Of a stretch of DNA of 64,000 nucleotides, positions 10,493-21,935 are shown one piece after another; the first letter of the stretch is position 1; each line of letters starts with the position of its first letter. Source of the stretch: Trematomus loennbergii (Eukaryota; Chordata; Actinopteri; Perciformes; Nototheniidae); assembly GCA_012861695.1 (NCBI GenBank), contig JAAOOA010001674.1:1-64000 (forward strand). The letters run 5' to 3'. Made by a program: the position numbers and the translations under genes. The notes under the pieces were generated by a model. It was given only the letters and a program-made list of their open reading frames with translations. It was not told where the DNA came from and did no database searches.

Positions 10493-11719
10493 CAGGGGCG
10501 GACTGGGACTAGAATTCAGCCCTGGAAACTGACCCAGTCCGGCCACATGAAATGTGAACGGGGGGGCATCAGAAAAAAAAATACAGTACTATTAGTTATT
10601 AGAAATCAGCTGTTTATTAGGCTGCATTCATGCAGTTCAAGGGATAATTGTCATCCACTTCTTGCTCTTGCCCTGCACTTGTATGTGCCAGTTGAGCTGG
10701 TTCTTCCACCATCTCAACTCTCTGTCCCTCATCATGAACGCAGGAGGCTGGCTGTATATCTGAACTCGCGCCCTCATCATTCTCTTCATTATCTTGCACT
10801 TGTTCTGCTGATGATAGTGCTTGTAGCAGCGCAGCTGCCAAAAAGGTCTGTCAATTTGCGACATTTATATGCTTCACCTGCGAGTGACTTCACCTTTTTT
10901 TCTCTTGCCTTCTCAGCCCCACCTTTTTCTTTTCGTTTTCTCTGATTTTTATCCATGTTTTTTCATTCTCCCTGTCTGCCGCGGCGTCTACCCTGCTGAA
11001 AAAAACAGCGTCGACCAACTTAGCTGGTCAGGCTGGTCAACCAACCTGACCAACTGAGTTGACCAGACTGGCTGGTTTAGAGGGGTTTTGGACACTTTAG
11101 CTGGCCAGGATGGCTGGTTTAGCTGGTGCACCAGCTGAACCAGCTAAACCAGCTAAACCAGCCATCCTGGCCAGCTAAAAAAAACAGCATCCATCTATCA
11201 CCAGTTTATGTTTAATAAATAATAGTATTAAACATACCATGCTGGAAGCTTAGCAGGATTCCAGGTGACCAGCATACATTGTTTAAATACTGGTATGATT
11301 ATTTAAACTAGAGAACATAAATATATTACAAAGATTCATTGTGTCATGTATTCTGGTATCTACAAAAATAAAGACATTGTATAGTGTTCATAACAGTATT
11401 TTATAAATAGCAATAAATAGTAGTTAATATAATAAAATACACAGTAACAATACAAATAACAACCAACCTGCAAATCAACCTCAAAATAAACATATTATCT
11501 AAAACAGGTGGATTTGATTTAAAATAAAAGTAATAAATAGAATTCAATATTTAAATGGTAACTAAAACAGTAACACTATGAGAAAAAGGCCGTCAGCGCA
11601 ACTTAAATGATGACGTTAAACAATTGTTTTAAAGGGCCGGCCGGCCGGGCCGTCAACGGCCCTTGAGGACCGGCCGTTCTGTGGTTCTCCAGATTCTACA
11701 GATGGCCAGTCCGCCCCTG
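10493..11719. mobile_element. Non-autonomous hAT-type DNA transposon, U2
   Basis: Same inverted ends and CAGCCAGG duplications (10485-10492, 11720-11727). Hairpin arms 11096-11127 and 11148-11179; transposase-like remnant 10617-10956. The GGCC run differs (GGCCGGGCCG at about 11642). Confidence 0.85.
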
Positions 11720-11782
11720 CAGCCAGGTATGTGAGCTTACTAAAACTTGTGCAAGAGCAAGAACATTTCCTCTTCGGGATGG

Positions 11783-11790
11783 TATATAAA
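11783..11790 (+). promoter_or_regulatory. TATA box of C1q gene, U2
   Basis: TATATAAA, 46 bp before the ATG at 11829; core and spacing as in U1. Confidence 0.75.
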
Positions 11791-11828
11791 GCATTGTTGA
11801 TTTAGTACAGGTCCACCAAGACTCAAAT

Positions 11829-14800
11829 ATGAAGACTTTGGTTGCTGCATTGGCTCTTTGCCTCCTCTACCTGCCTGTGTACCAGGCACTCAACCCTTAT
11901 CTTTGGACAAACATTGACAACAAAATTGAAGAGATGGAGGCCAGACTGACAAAGACTGAAAAAGAGTTGATGGATCACAAGCAGATGACCGGTAAGAAAA
12001 GACAAACCTATTTTTTAGACGATTCATGATCGCATTTATCTTTCAACACAGTAGTTGGTATTTCGTATAATGCATTACCCTTATGCTGCAGAAAATCTTG
12101 TAATGTTGAAGTATACGCAAGCAGGTGGTTTTGTTGACAATGTTACGAACTCAGACACTTAGGATGTAGGACCCAATTGCACGACCCGGGAGACAGAGGT
12201 AAAGTACTTGTAAGATACTTTATTTTCCAAATACAGCAATGAACAACAAAAAAGGTAACTATCAAATCTCTAACCGAGATGACAAAAATAGAGGAACAAA
12301 ATGAAAGCGCTCACGTAGTGAGGAATCAAACTTTACAAGAGCACAAAGAGCATAGACCTGACCATAGCAAGAGACAATACGAACTGACAAAGAACACTTG
12401 GGAGACAGGGGAATATAAGCACAGGGTAACTAGACACAGGTGGGACCAATCAGGGGCGGGGCTGACATTGATGAGCACAGGAGACACAGGTGAAAATAAT
12501 CAGGAAGCCTGGAATGAGAGAAAGCAAACGTAAATAACATGCATCTCTCTAGCATTTCTGTCGGTGCACAACAGTACCCCCCCCTCTAGGGCCAACTCCT
12601 GATGGCCCAGGCTGATTGTAAAAATCGTGGATAAGCGTCTTGTCTACGATAAATGACGCAGCTACCCAGCTTCTAGCCTCAGGACCGTAACCCTTCCAGT
12701 CTACCAGGAATTGCTTCCCCCTCCCCCTATTACGGACCTCTAGTAGCTTACGGACCTTGTAAACCTCACCCCCTTCAAAGAACTCGGGCGGTGGAGGGGG
12801 CTTGGAGGCGGGAACAAGTGTGCTCTCACACACCGGCTTGATTTTACTGACGTGAAACGTCGGATGTACTCTCATAGTTCTGGGGAGTTGCAAGCGTACA
12901 GACACCGGGTTGATGACTCTGGACACCGGGAAAGGACCCACAAATCTCGGAGCCAGTTTCCTTGAGGCGACATGGAGTGGTAAGTCCTTAGTGGAAAGCC
13001 AAACATTTTGGCCTGGTCTGTAGGAGGGAGCGACCCTGCGATGGACGTCTGCAACAGCCTTCATCCGAGCTGAACTTCGGAGAAGAGCCTGGCGAGCACC
13101 AGCCCAAACTCGTCGACAACGTCTGATCATGGCATGAGCCGATGGAACCCTCACCTCTTCCTCGTTGTTAGGGAAAAATGGAGGCTGGAAACCATTGACA
13201 CAATGGAATGGAGAGACACCTGTGGCTGCCGTAGGAAGAGTATTGTGGGCAAACTCGACCCATGTGAGGTGGTCACTCCAGGTAGTCTGGTTCCGGGAGA
13301 CGAGACAACGTAGCGTAGTCTCTAGTTCCTGGTTCAGACGCTCCGACTGTCCATTTGACTGAGGATGATATCCTGATGACAAGCTGACGGTGGCACCTAT
13401 GAGTCGACAAAACTCCTTCCAGAAAACGGAAATGAATTGTGGACCCCTGTCGGAAACAATGTCATCAGGGAATCCATGGATCCTGAATATGTGATTCATC
13501 ATGACCTCTGCGGTGACTTTGGCAGAGGGAAGCTTGGTCAATGGGATGAAGTGAGCCATCTTTGAAAATCGATCCACCACTGTTAAGACCGTAGTCTTGC
13601 CTCTGGATGAAGGAAATCCTGTCACAAAATCCATTGAAATGTGTGACCAAGGACGTTGGGGAATCGGCAGGGGCTGGAGCAAGCCCATCTTGACTTGTGA
13701 TGAGGTCTTATTACACGCACACACCGGACAAGCCGCTACGTACTCTGCCACATCTTTCTTCATGGCTGGCCACCAGAAACGTTGTTGTATCCTGAACATT
13801 GTCCTTGTTACCCCCGGATGGCACGAAAGCACAGATGAGTGAGCCCAGTGGATGACCTTGGAGTGAAGAGCCTCAGGAACAAACAGCAGATTGTTGGGAC
13901 ACTCGCTAGGTGCTGGATTCTTGACATTCGCCTTTTTTACGTCCGACTCCACTTGCCAGGAAAAGGCTCCGATCACACGGTTAAGTGGAAGGATGGTCTT
14001 GGGCTCTACCGCAAGTGGTTCTGGATCATAAAGACGAGACAAAGCATCGGGTTTTTGATTCTGAGACCCGGGACGAAAAGAGAGGGTGAAATTGAACCTA
14101 CTAAAGAATAGTGTCCACCTGGCCTGACGGGAGTTGAGACGCTTAGCCTTTCTTATATATTCCAGATTCTTGTGATCTGTCCAGACTAAAAACGGCTGCT
14201 CTGCACCCTCTAACCAGTGTCTCCATTCCTCGAGGGCAGCTTTTACAGCTAACAGTTCCTTGTTCCCCACGTCGTAATTCCGCTCTGCCGTTGTCAGTTT
14301 CCGCGACAGGTAAGCACATGGATGCATCTTGTTGTCTTCTGCAGAACGTTGAGACAGTACTCCTCCAATTCCCTCATTGGAAGCATCAACCTCGACCATA
14401 AACTGGCGCTGGGGATCTGGAATGGTGAGTATGGGGGCTGATGTGAATCTCTCTCTGAGACGTTGGAAAGCGAAGTCCGCCTGGGGAGTCCACTTGAAAG
14501 GAACCTTAGGAGAAGTCAGAACATGTAGAGGGGCAGCAACAGAACTGAAATTCCTAATAAACTTCCTATAGAAGTTAGCAAACCCTAGAAACTGTTGGAC
14601 CTTCTTCCTGGAGTCTGGTGTAGGCCACTGGGATACTGCACTGATTTTAGCAGGATCCATTTGCATATGATTAGGTGAGATTATGTATCCTAAGAAGGAT
14701 ACCTCTTTTGTGTGGAACTCACACTTCTCTGCCTTGACATATAACTGATTCTCTAGCAGTTTCTGCAAAACCTGACGGACATGGTTAACATGAGACTTAG

Positions 14801-17800
14801 CGTCTGGGGAGAAAATCAGAATATCATCCAGATACACAAACACTGAAATATTCAAAAATTCCCGTAAAACCTCATTCACAAGAGCTTGAAACACAGCCGG
14901 TGCATTGCATAGTCCAAAAGGCATTACTAGATACTCATAGTGACCACTCTGAGTGTTGAATCCTGTCTTCCACTCATCCCCTTTTCTTATTCTAACCAAG
15001 TGATATGCATTTCTTAAATCTAACTTGGTGAATATTTTGGCAGTTTGAAGTAGTTCAAAGGCAGATGTCATGAGTGGCAGAGGATAGCGGTTCTTCACCG
15101 TAATGTCATTTAGTGGACTGTAGTCTATGCAAGGTCTCAGAGACCCGTCTTTCTTTCCCACAAAGAAAAATCCCGCTCCGGCTGGAGAAGATGAAGGACG
15201 GATAATTCCTGATTTGAGTGAAGAGGAAATGTATTCGTCCATTGCTGCTCTCTCAGGTCTCGAAATCGAATAAAGTTTCCCCTTGGGAATGGGGGCTCCC
15301 GGTAAGAGATCAATGGGACAGTCAAAATCTCGGTGAGGAGGTAGCGACATGGCTTTGGATTTGTTAAAGGCTTCCTTTAAATCATGGTAACAGGAAGGTA
15401 CCTTCTGTAGATCAGGATAGTCGGGGTGATCTATAATGATTTTACGAGAGTCTGTTGGTGCATTAACAGGTTGTGAAAGTTTACACCTGCCCATACAATC
15501 CTCTCCCCATTCTTTAATTTTCCCTGAACGCCAGTCAATGTGAGGATTGTGGATCTTTAGCCATGGAAACCCCAATATAATCGGGTGCTGAGCCGACTCA
15601 AAAATATGGAATTGCATGCTCTCGGTATGGTCCTTATTCACAGTAATCTGAATGGGCTCAGTGCAATGGGTAACTGTGAACAACAAGCGGCCGTCTAAGG
15701 CACTGGCATTAATAGGATGAGATAGCGGAACAGTCTTTATTTCTAGCTGATTTACTACGCCCCAGTCCATAAGACTTTCGTCAGCCCCTGAGTCTATTAA
15801 CACACCCTGGTCAATGGTTTGATTGTTAATACAAATGTTTACCTGCGTAACAGGTCGAGGAGGAAAGTCTGCGGGAAACTTGCTCACCAGCGCCCTCCTT
15901 TTGACTGGTGAGCACGATCTTTTCCCGGGCATGAAGCGAGTTGATGATCCGACTGGCCGCAGTAGAAACAACAACCCTCCCGTAGACGGCGCTGCCTCTC
16001 CTCCAGAGAAAGCCTGGTTCTTCCCAGCTGCATGGGTTCCCCGGAGCCATTCGGAAGTGTAATCCTCTGACGGTGTGGTAACATGGGCTGGACATCCTCG
16101 GCTGGCGGCGCGACCCACCAAGATGCATTCTGGGAGCTGGGAATAACGTCTCGGTTGCGTCGACGCTCCCTCTCTCTTTCCCGAAGACGGTTATCGATCC
16201 GGATGGCCACGGCGATGAGAGATTCCAGATCCCGGGGTGTCTCCAGTGGAGCCAGCTGGTCTTTTATCGGTTCCGAAAGTCCCGTCATGAAGGCGTCACG
16301 AAGAGCCGGAACATTCCATCCGCTGTCCGCTGCTGCTGTGCGAAACTCGATGGCGTAATCAACCACCTGGCGGTTGAGCTGGCGTATATGAAAAAGTTTT
16401 CTGCTGGCCTCTGTAGCAGGCGATGAGTGGTCAAAAATACGACTCATAGTCTCTATGAAATCGGTCAATGAGTAACATAGTTCAGTTTCTCTTGACCATT
16501 CTGCAGTAGCCCAGGCTGCAGCTCTTCCCGTTAAATGAGACACAATAAACGCCACTTTACCATGGTCCGATGAAAAGGCTCCTGGGTTGTGTTGAAAATG
16601 CAGATCGCACTGTACCAAAAAGGCTCTGCAATTAGAAGAATCTCCGGAAAATCTCTCCGGAAGAGCCAGCCGTAAAGGGGAAGAAACAGCCTGACTTGGG
16701 AAATCAGCTGGAGCATTGACAGGCAACCTCTCAGTTGTGGATGACGTCACCGGAGGAGCAGTCTGTTGGTGAGTGAAAAAATGATTCATTTGGACAGCCA
16801 GTTGTTGCATCTGTGTGGATAATGCTTCCTGAATCCCGGCCTGGCGTCCTCTTAGTTCTTGCATTTCCTGGTTGACTAGGCCCAGCTGTTCCTCGTGATG
16901 AAAGATCTTCACGCCCTGTGCTGACAGCGCTGCGTGAAGCGTTCTTGGGTCGGCTGGGTCCATAATGGTCAGTTCGTTCTGTTACGAACTCAGACACTTA
17001 GGATGTAGGACCCAATTGCACGACCCGGGAGACAGAGGTAAAGTACTTGTAAGATACTTTATTTTCCAAATACAGCAATGAACAACAAAAAAGGTAACTA
17101 TCAAATCTCTAACCGAGATGACAAAAATAGAGGAACAAAATGAAAGCGCTCACGTAGTGAGGAATCAAACTTTACAAGAGCACAAAGAGCATAGACCTGA
17201 CCATAGCAAGAGACAATACGAACTGACAAAGAACACTTGGGAGACAGGGGAATATAAGCACAGGGTAACTAGACACAGGTGGGACCAATCAGGGGCGGGG
17301 CTGACATTGATGAGCACAGGAGACACAGGTGAAAATAATCAGGAAGCCTGGAATGAGAGAAAGCAAACGTAAATAACATGCATCTCTCTAGCATTTCGAC
17401 AATGATGTCTCTTTTTCAAGAAACACATGAGAACAAAAAACTATCTTCTCACTTCTGCACTAAAATGTTACAAGACAAAATCTAAAACTACAGTGTAGAA
17501 GTGCGTTGTTACAAGTAAAAGTCCTGCATTCAAATTCAAATAAGTAAAAGTGTAAATTAATTAGCATCAAATATACTTATAGAATTAATTTAGGAGGATA
17601 ACCTATTTCATAATATTGTATCTATATATTTATATAAAACTTTATATATGGCTTGTTAACTTAATTTACCCCTCGGAAAATGGGTTGTGTCATTCACGAT
17701 GTGACTGAAGGAAAATTATAAAAGTATCAGCTTTATAAAAAATTAAATAACAAAAAGTAATAGGAATACATTTGGCAGAATAGCCAGTTTCAGAGAAATC

Positions 17801-20100
17801 TATATTATGTTGTTGGATTATAATTATTGAGGCATTCATGTGTTCATCACTTTAATGTTGTAGCTGTTTAAGGTAGAGTAATTTTGAATAAATACTGCTG
17901 GGAAGCTTAATGTATTATAAAACATCATCATTGATTAGTTGATTGATATTTTATATCAATCATCTTAATCTGCAAAGTAACGAAAAGTGTCAAATAACCA
18001 GGCAAAGGAAAAAGTTAAATATTTAACTCAGAAATTAAGCATAAAGTTGCATAAAATAGGAAGTACCTCAACATTGTACTAAGTAAATGTGATCTTCTAC
18101 CAGTGTAAATAACATCAGACACAATCAATATATAATCGACGCACCAATGTTTACAATCCGAAATCCAAAACATATATTGATTTCACACTAGGAACTATTC
18201 ATGATTTATTGTTTTATGTCTCAATTATAAAAACACTTGTTCACAGGATTTAACAGGAGGTTGGTTTATGATCACAGATCTGCAGTTTAAAGAATCCTGA
18301 AATGCTTTATTAAAGGCTGCTTGAATGGAAGCATATTGATAGGACTGTACAGCTTTTATTTTCCTCAGTTGTACTTGCCTGCCTTCTGGAGGACAGAGAG
18401 GAGACAGCATCAGTATCCAAGGAAACATTTCAGTTTGATATCAGCATTAAGGCCTGATCAGCGTAAAGTCTTATTAAGTTAGTCATTTCTTTCACCTAGA
18501 ATACAAATACCCAGCCTTATAGAAATAATCACAAAGTGGATGCACACATATTGAATTCATTGGCCTAAGTGTATCTAGCCAAATGGAGATAATACAGTGG
18601 ATGAATGTGGGGGGACTGAGAGCACCTCTGTGTGTCTGCTGTGTCCGCAGTGTACAGTGTGAGAGGCAGAGCATTTAGTCTATTTCAGTATCTGGATATG
18701 TGAGATCTTTTCTTCACTCTTCCCTCACACCATAGAGAGCCTGAAGACCAAACTGAAAGACACTGAGAAACAAGTAGAGGATCTGAGGGCAGATCAAGGT
18801 AAGAATATAAAGTAAATGGACACTATGTTTTCATTTATTTTAGGTAGGCCTATGGCTTGCATTGTTTTCAACTTGATGACACTTTTTAAACAAAAATGTT
18901 TTTATGTAACCTTTCAAGGTCAGCATGTGGCATTTGGAGCAACTTTAGGCCCCATTGGAGATGTTGGACCTTTCAACGCTGACATCACACTGACCTACAA
19001 GAAGGTCTTCACAAACACCGGCGCATACAACCCTGGAACAGGTAAACTGAGCAACATGATGTGTGTTAAAGGTCCCCTATTATACTCTTTTCCAATAACA
19101 TATTATAGGTCTCAGATATATACAAAACATGTCTCTGAAGTGTTTGGCTCGAAATACCAAACAGATCATTGTAGCATCCCATAATCCAGTTTCAGCCCTG
19201 TTTAAGAAGTGATGATTCTGGGTCTGTTACTTTAGATGAAAATAAGGAGCCACTCCCCACGCCCCTCTGAGAGATATTTGGTTTAATAAAACACAATGGT
19301 GCACTAGGAGGACATTCAGCTATGGCGCAGTGGGCTAGTGCGTTGATTCTCAGATCAGGGGAGTTGGGAACACCATTTAGCGAAACAGTGCATGAGAAGC
19401 GAAACGGTTGCTTAAGAATGTTTTCACAAGCAACACTCCAATGGCTGATAGCTCCAGTACCGCACGAAACATGTTTTCGATGGACGAGAGTGAAAATGGA
19501 ACGCACACGCTATTGTTTGTTTAGATCACGCAGTCTGTTCTTCTTCTCTGTCTTCCGGTTGTTGCCTCTTTTGAATGACGAATACACACTACCGCCGCCT
19601 GCTGGTAAGGAGAGTTATTGCCATCACGCATGCAGTTCGTACGTGCTCGGCGGAAGTCTTTGCGGTGTGTTCCAGTGAGACACATGGCCAAGACGCAGGA
19701 GAACACGGCGACGCAACAGTCGGCGTCGGCGAGTTCTCTGGTGACTGCTTGGTGTGTCAGGGCCTTAAGGCTCAATGCACAACAGATTAACAGTAACTTT
19801 CTCTCTTTTTCATCCCCAGGTATTTTCACTGCTCCTGTCAAAGGAGTCTATTACTTCAGCTTCTCTGGTCATACTTTTTCATCTAAACCAATGGGGCTGG
19901 GCCTGATGAAGAATGGAGAGCAGATGGTTATTGTGTACAACCATGCAGCTGGAAACCGCCATGAGACGGCAACCAACGGCTTGACTCTGCAGCTTGAAGT
20001 GGGAGACCAGGTGTACATGAAACTCTGGAAGAACACCTGGGTTTTTGATAATGGGAATACCCACAGCACCTTCATTGGTTTTCTGTTATTCTCTCTGTAG
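11829..20100 (+). CDS. Secreted C1q-domain protein, intact copy (U2)
   Basis: Four exons: 11829-11991, 18736-18798, 18919-19041 and 19820-20100, with GT/AG borders and phase-1 junctions. They join to 630 nt (209 residues plus stop). Residues 1-20 are a signal peptide ([10 protein letters not shown]..., likely cut after VYQA). Residues about 28-75 are charged and heptad-like ([14 protein letters not shown] in exon 1, [11 protein letters not shown] in exon 2), a short coiled coil with no collagen repeat. Residues about 77-209 are a C1q/TNF-like domain, with the family signatures [14 protein letters not shown] after the exon 3/4 join and the closing strand [11 protein letters not shown]. Family knowledge: such fish C1q-like proteins are secreted and trimerise through the C1q head; ligands vary, so the role here (innate recognition or plasma protein) is unknown. 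Intron 1 holds an antisense LTR retrotransposon. AATAAA lies at 20335-20340. The start is the only in-frame ATG, 46 bp after the TATA box begins. Confidence 0.9.
12141..12573 (-). repeat. 3' LTR of U2 retrotransposon
   Basis: 433 bp if the LTR begins (minus strand) at TGTTGTGCACC straight after the polypurine tract and ends GTAACA; this gives the expected TG...CA ends and a TGTT/AACA terminal inverted repeat. Bases 12141-12558 match the 5' LTR. The 15 bases at 12559-12573 are absent from the outer end of the 5' LTR. The pol frame runs into it and stops at 12549. Confidence 0.85.
12549..16121 (-). CDS. pol: Retrotransposon Pol polyprotein (U2 copy)
   Basis: Open frame of 1190 codons, in the -1 frame to gag and overlapping it by 238 nt. 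Its first ATG is probably not used: pol is expected as a Gag-Pol fusion entering this frame at the GGGAAAA site (15920-15926). Domains, numbered from the open-frame ATG: aspartic protease with DSGA at 110-113; reverse transcriptase with KLDLRNAYH at 366-374 and YLDD at 430-433; RNase H with D579, E622 and D649; integrase with an HHCC zinc site (H761, H768, C798, C801) and catalytic D831, D891, E927 (D-x35-E); C-terminal chromodomain at about 1116-1168. The chromodomain defines the chromovirus branch and in that group steers integration to particular chromatin. No stop or frameshift is seen. Confidence 0.93.
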   Translation of the reverse strand: MVGRAASRGCPAHVTTPSEDYTSEWLRGTHAAGKNQAFSGGEAAPSTGGLLFLLRPVGSSTRFMPGKRSCSPVKRRALVSKFPADFPPRPVTQVNICINNQTIDQGVLIDSGADESLMDWGVVNQLEIKTVPLSHPINASALDGRLLFTVTHCTEPIQITVNKDHTESMQFHIFESAQHPIILGFPWLKIHNPHIDWRSGKIKEWGEDCMGRCKLSQPVNAPTDSRKIIIDHPDYPDLQKVPSCYHDLKEAFNKSKAMSLPPHRDFDCPIDLLPGAPIPKGKLYSISRPERAAMDEYISSSLKSGIIRPSSSPAGAGFFFVGKKDGSLRPCIDYSPLNDITVKNRYPLPLMTSAFELLQTAKIFTKLDLRNAYHLVRIRKGDEWKTGFNTQSGHYEYLVMPFGLCNAPAVFQALVNEVLREFLNISVFVYLDDILIFSPDAKSHVNHVRQVLQKLLENQLYVKAEKCEFHTKEVSFLGYIISPNHMQMDPAKISAVSQWPTPDSRKKVQQFLGFANFYRKFIRNFSSVAAPLHVLTSPKVPFKWTPQADFAFQRLRERFTSAPILTIPDPQRQFMVEVDASNEGIGGVLSQRSAEDNKMHPCAYLSRKLTTAERNYDVGNKELLAVKAALEEWRHWLEGAEQPFLVWTDHKNLEYIRKAKRLNSRQARWTLFFSRFNFTLSFRPGSQNQKPDALSRLYDPEPLAVEPKTILPLNRVIGAFSWQVESDVKKANVKNPAPSECPNNLLFVPEALHSKVIHWAHSSVLSCHPGVTRTMFRIQQRFWWPAMKKDVAEYVAACPVCACNKTSSQVKMGLLQPLPIPQRPWSHISMDFVTGFPSSRGKTTVLTVVDRFSKMAHFIPLTKLPSAKVTAEVMMNHIFRIHGFPDDIVSDRGPQFISVFWKEFCRLIGATVSLSSGYHPQSNGQSERLNQELETTLRCLVSRNQTTWSDHLTWVEFAHNTLPTAATGVSPFHCVNGFQPPFFPNNEEEVRVPSAHAMIRRCRRVWAGARQALLRSSARMKAVADVHRRVAPSYRPGQNVWLSTKDLPLHVASRKLAPRFVGPFPVSRVINPVSVRLQLPRTMRVHPTFHVSKIKPVCESTLVPASKPPPPPEFFEGGEVYKVRKLLEVRNRGRGKQFLVDWKGYGPEARSWVAASFIVDKTLIHDFYNQPGPSGVGPRGGGTVVHRQKC
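15881..15926 (-). promoter_or_regulatory. Predicted -1 ribosomal frameshift site, gag/pol (U2 copy)
   Basis: On the minus strand the heptamer G GGA AAA (15926-15920) sits in the gag frame as X XXY YYZ: GGA is codon 347 and AAA codon 348. After a 5-nt spacer comes TGCTCACCAG (15914-15905), which pairs perfectly over 10 bp with CTGGTGAGCA (15890-15881) around a 14-nt loop. AGGAGG in the loop (15899-15894) could pair with CCTCCT further on (15863-15858) to make a pseudoknot. Slipping back one base enters the pol frame. PEG10 and Sushi-type elements are known to use GGGAAAC-type sites at this place. Confidence 0.8.
15884..16963 (-). CDS. gag: Retrotransposon Gag (U2 copy)
   Basis: 359 residues starting [10 protein letters not shown], with the ATG 16 nt after the 5' LTR. 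Residues about 10-60 are a heptad-like helix. The middle part (about 95-265) has the gypsy Gag capsid pattern ([26 protein letters not shown] repeats). A CCHC zinc knuckle, [14 protein letters not shown], lies at about residues 331-344 and would bind the element RNA. Gag forms the particle in which reverse transcription occurs. The stop codon TGA at 15884-15886 lies inside the stem that follows the frameshift site, and pol continues in the -1 frame. Confidence 0.92.
   Translation of the reverse strand: MDPADPRTLHAALSAQGVKIFHHEEQLGLVNQEMQELRGRQAGIQEALSTQMQQLAVQMNHFFTHQQTAPPVTSSTTERLPVNAPADFPSQAVSSPLRLALPERFSGDSSNCRAFLVQCDLHFQHNPGAFSSDHGKVAFIVSHLTGRAAAWATAEWSRETELCYSLTDFIETMSRIFDHSSPATEASRKLFHIRQLNRQVVDYAIEFRTAAADSGWNVPALRDAFMTGLSEPIKDQLAPLETPRDLESLIAVAIRIDNRLRERERERRRNRDVIPSSQNASWWVAPPAEDVQPMLPHRQRITLPNGSGEPMQLGRTRLSLEERQRRLREGCCFYCGQSDHQLASCPGKDRAHQSKGGRW
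16968..16976 (-). other. Putative self-primer binding site (U2 copy)
   Basis: CGAACTGAC starts 3 nt after the 5' LTR (minus strand). It is complementary to GTCAGTTCG in the LTR (17227-17219), exactly where the RNA should begin given the TATA-like box at 17251-17257. No usual tRNA-type site (TGGCGCC or similar) is present, and gag starts 16 nt from the LTR. In Tf1 and related elements the RNA 5' end folds onto such a site and primes reverse transcription. The same pair exists in the U5 copy (site 47327-47335). Confidence 0.65.
16980..17397 (-). repeat. 5' LTR of U2 retrotransposon, 15 bp short, with promoter
   Basis: 418 bp. Read on the minus strand it has a GC box (17292-17300), a CCAAT box in the opposite sense (17285-17289), a TATA-like TTATATT (17251-17257), and a predicted RNA start about 30 bases on, near 17227, at GTCAGTTCG. 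AATAAA is at 17058-17063. The outer end begins GAAATGC instead of TGTTGTGC. Confidence 0.85.
17490..18105. repeat. Diverged repeat copy, intron 1, U2
   Basis: Counterpart of 3857-4474, downstream of the LTR element; two A runs are one base shorter. Confidence 0.5.
19066..19768. repeat. Dispersed-repeat insert in intron 3, U2
   Basis: Counterpart of 5438-6139; it lacks one base (GCCATCACG) that breaks the open frame leading into exon 4, with no effect on the spliced gene. Confidence 0.45.
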
Positions 20101-21440
20101 TGGTCTGCTTTATAACCTGAAGTTAGCAAGTCTGGAATGATCTTCAAAAATTCTAGATAAAATATTTGGATCTTTAGTTTTCTCTCTTAGCTGATTTGGT
20201 GGTGGGACAACTTTAATCAAACATAAATATAGGTTAAAAGAAATCCCTATTATAAGTGTGCACATTGAAACATTAAAAACTTAGAAAAGTGTATATTCAT
20301 TGAGTAAATGTTTGCTATATAAACTGTTTCTATTAATAAAGCTACACATTTAAAGCATTAAACCGCAATTTTGTTTAATTTGTAATGAGATAAAATCATC
20401 ACATAGACTTAATTGTAATTAAAATGCTAAACTTAACTTACTTCAAATGTAACTTGTTCCTCTGTCAACTTCATATTATACCAATTTGACACTGCAGTGT
20501 AATTTGGAATAAACTGAAAGATGTTTATTAATTGAGGCTATCATAACATTTTTGACAATTTCATTTTTCATTTCCATCTTTATTTCGAACAGATTAAAAA
20601 AAAAAATAAAACAAAAACAAATGTGAAGAACAGAATACCGTATTGTTAGAATACAGTATTTATCAATATTCATAATAATATTTATATATTCAACAACAAA
20701 TAGTCATAATAAATCATATGTGTCTGAAAGGGAGCAGGAGGAAGCAAATGCTTATTAATTCCCACCCCTTACTTACTGCTGATCAATGATTATCCTTTAA
20801 ATCATTTCTGCAAGTTATTCCTACTTACATATTTACATTTATACATACATTTACAATAATTTCTCATCTTCAATCACCTTTCTTCATTCTCAAGTGTTTT
20901 CTGTAGGCTACATCCTTTTAAACTGAATTATATTTGAGCTAGGTTTACTGCTGCCTTTGGTAGTATCAAAGACCAAATCAAAGATACATATTTTCCTTCT
21001 ATCTGTAGTGCCATTATTTTGGAGTGAGTTGACAAATGTTAGAGACAGAAGAAAAACATGAACATTTGATTTTGAACTGTGCCTGTAAAAACCCGAAAAA
21101 GGGGTACAACAGTTAGCCTAAATCTTTATCCCAAACTTTAAAAACCTGAAATAAATACAATAAATTATTACAGCTCTTAACTTCTTCCAAGGTACAAATT
21201 AAACAAAGGAGTTAAATCCGACTAATAGTTGAGCTTTAGGAAAGCAGTTTTTATTTATCTTTTCACAGATCTAGGCGATAGCTTTTTCCCTCTGTCACAT
21301 TCTTTATGCTAAGCTAGCCTGCTGCTCACTAATGCTTTATATGTGTCGAAACATGCATAGGTGGTATCGATCTTGTTATCTATCACTCTCAGCAAGTAAG
21401 AGAATAAGTACACTTTTGAGCTTTAAAGTACACACTTTGG

Positions 21441-21935
21441 CAGAGGTGGAAGAAGTACTTAGATCTTGTACTTGAGTAAAAGTACCAGAGTGTAGGAATA
21501 ATACACAAGTAAAAGTCCTGCATTCAAAATGTTACTCAAGTTAAAGTACAAAAGTATTAGCATAACAAATATGAAAGTACTTATTATGCAGATTGGTCCA
21601 TTTCAAAATGATATATATTATATGTTTTGATTATACTTATTGATGCATCAATGTGTTTATCAAAGCTGGCAAAGCAGGGTAGCTTGTGAATTTACTCCAG
21701 GTGAAACTAAAGTCTTATTAAGTGTGTTTATATTTCACATTATTAATCAAAATCTTTAAAGCAATTAAAGGACATAATACATGTAGTGGAGTAAAAGTAC
21801 ACTATTTACCTCTGAATTGTGGAGTAGAAGTACAAAGTAGCATAACATTGAAATAGTCAAGTAAAGTACAAGTACCTCAAAATTGTACTTAAATACAGTA
21901 GTTAAGTTAATCTACTTAGTTACATTATCCCACTG
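21441..21935. repeat. MITE-like teleost repeat, U2
   Basis: Counterpart of 7822-8316. Confidence 0.6.

Larger units (their letters stand above)
12141..17397 (-). mobile_element. Ty3/gypsy chromovirus LTR retrotransposon (Sushi/Tf1 type), copy in U2
   Basis: A 5257-bp element on the minus strand inside intron 1 of the U2 C1q gene. It is flanked by the 5-bp duplication GACAA (12136-12140 and 17398-17402); units without it have a single GACAA. Order on the minus strand: 5' LTR 16980-17397, primer site 16968-16976, gag 16963-15884, pol to 12549, polypurine tract 12577-12587 (AGAGGGGGGGG), 3' LTR. Domain order protease-RT-RNase H-integrase-chromodomain is that of chromoviruses. Both main frames are open and the two LTRs appear identical over 418 bp, so the insertion is young. 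It lies opposite to the host gene and should be removed with the intron, but its polyadenylation and promoter signals could interfere. Confidence 0.93.

Noticed and set aside
12279..12533. 84-codon open frame in each gypsy LTR
   Set aside because: It lies wholly inside the LTR, on the strand opposite to gag and pol, over the promoter and RNA start region; no domain.
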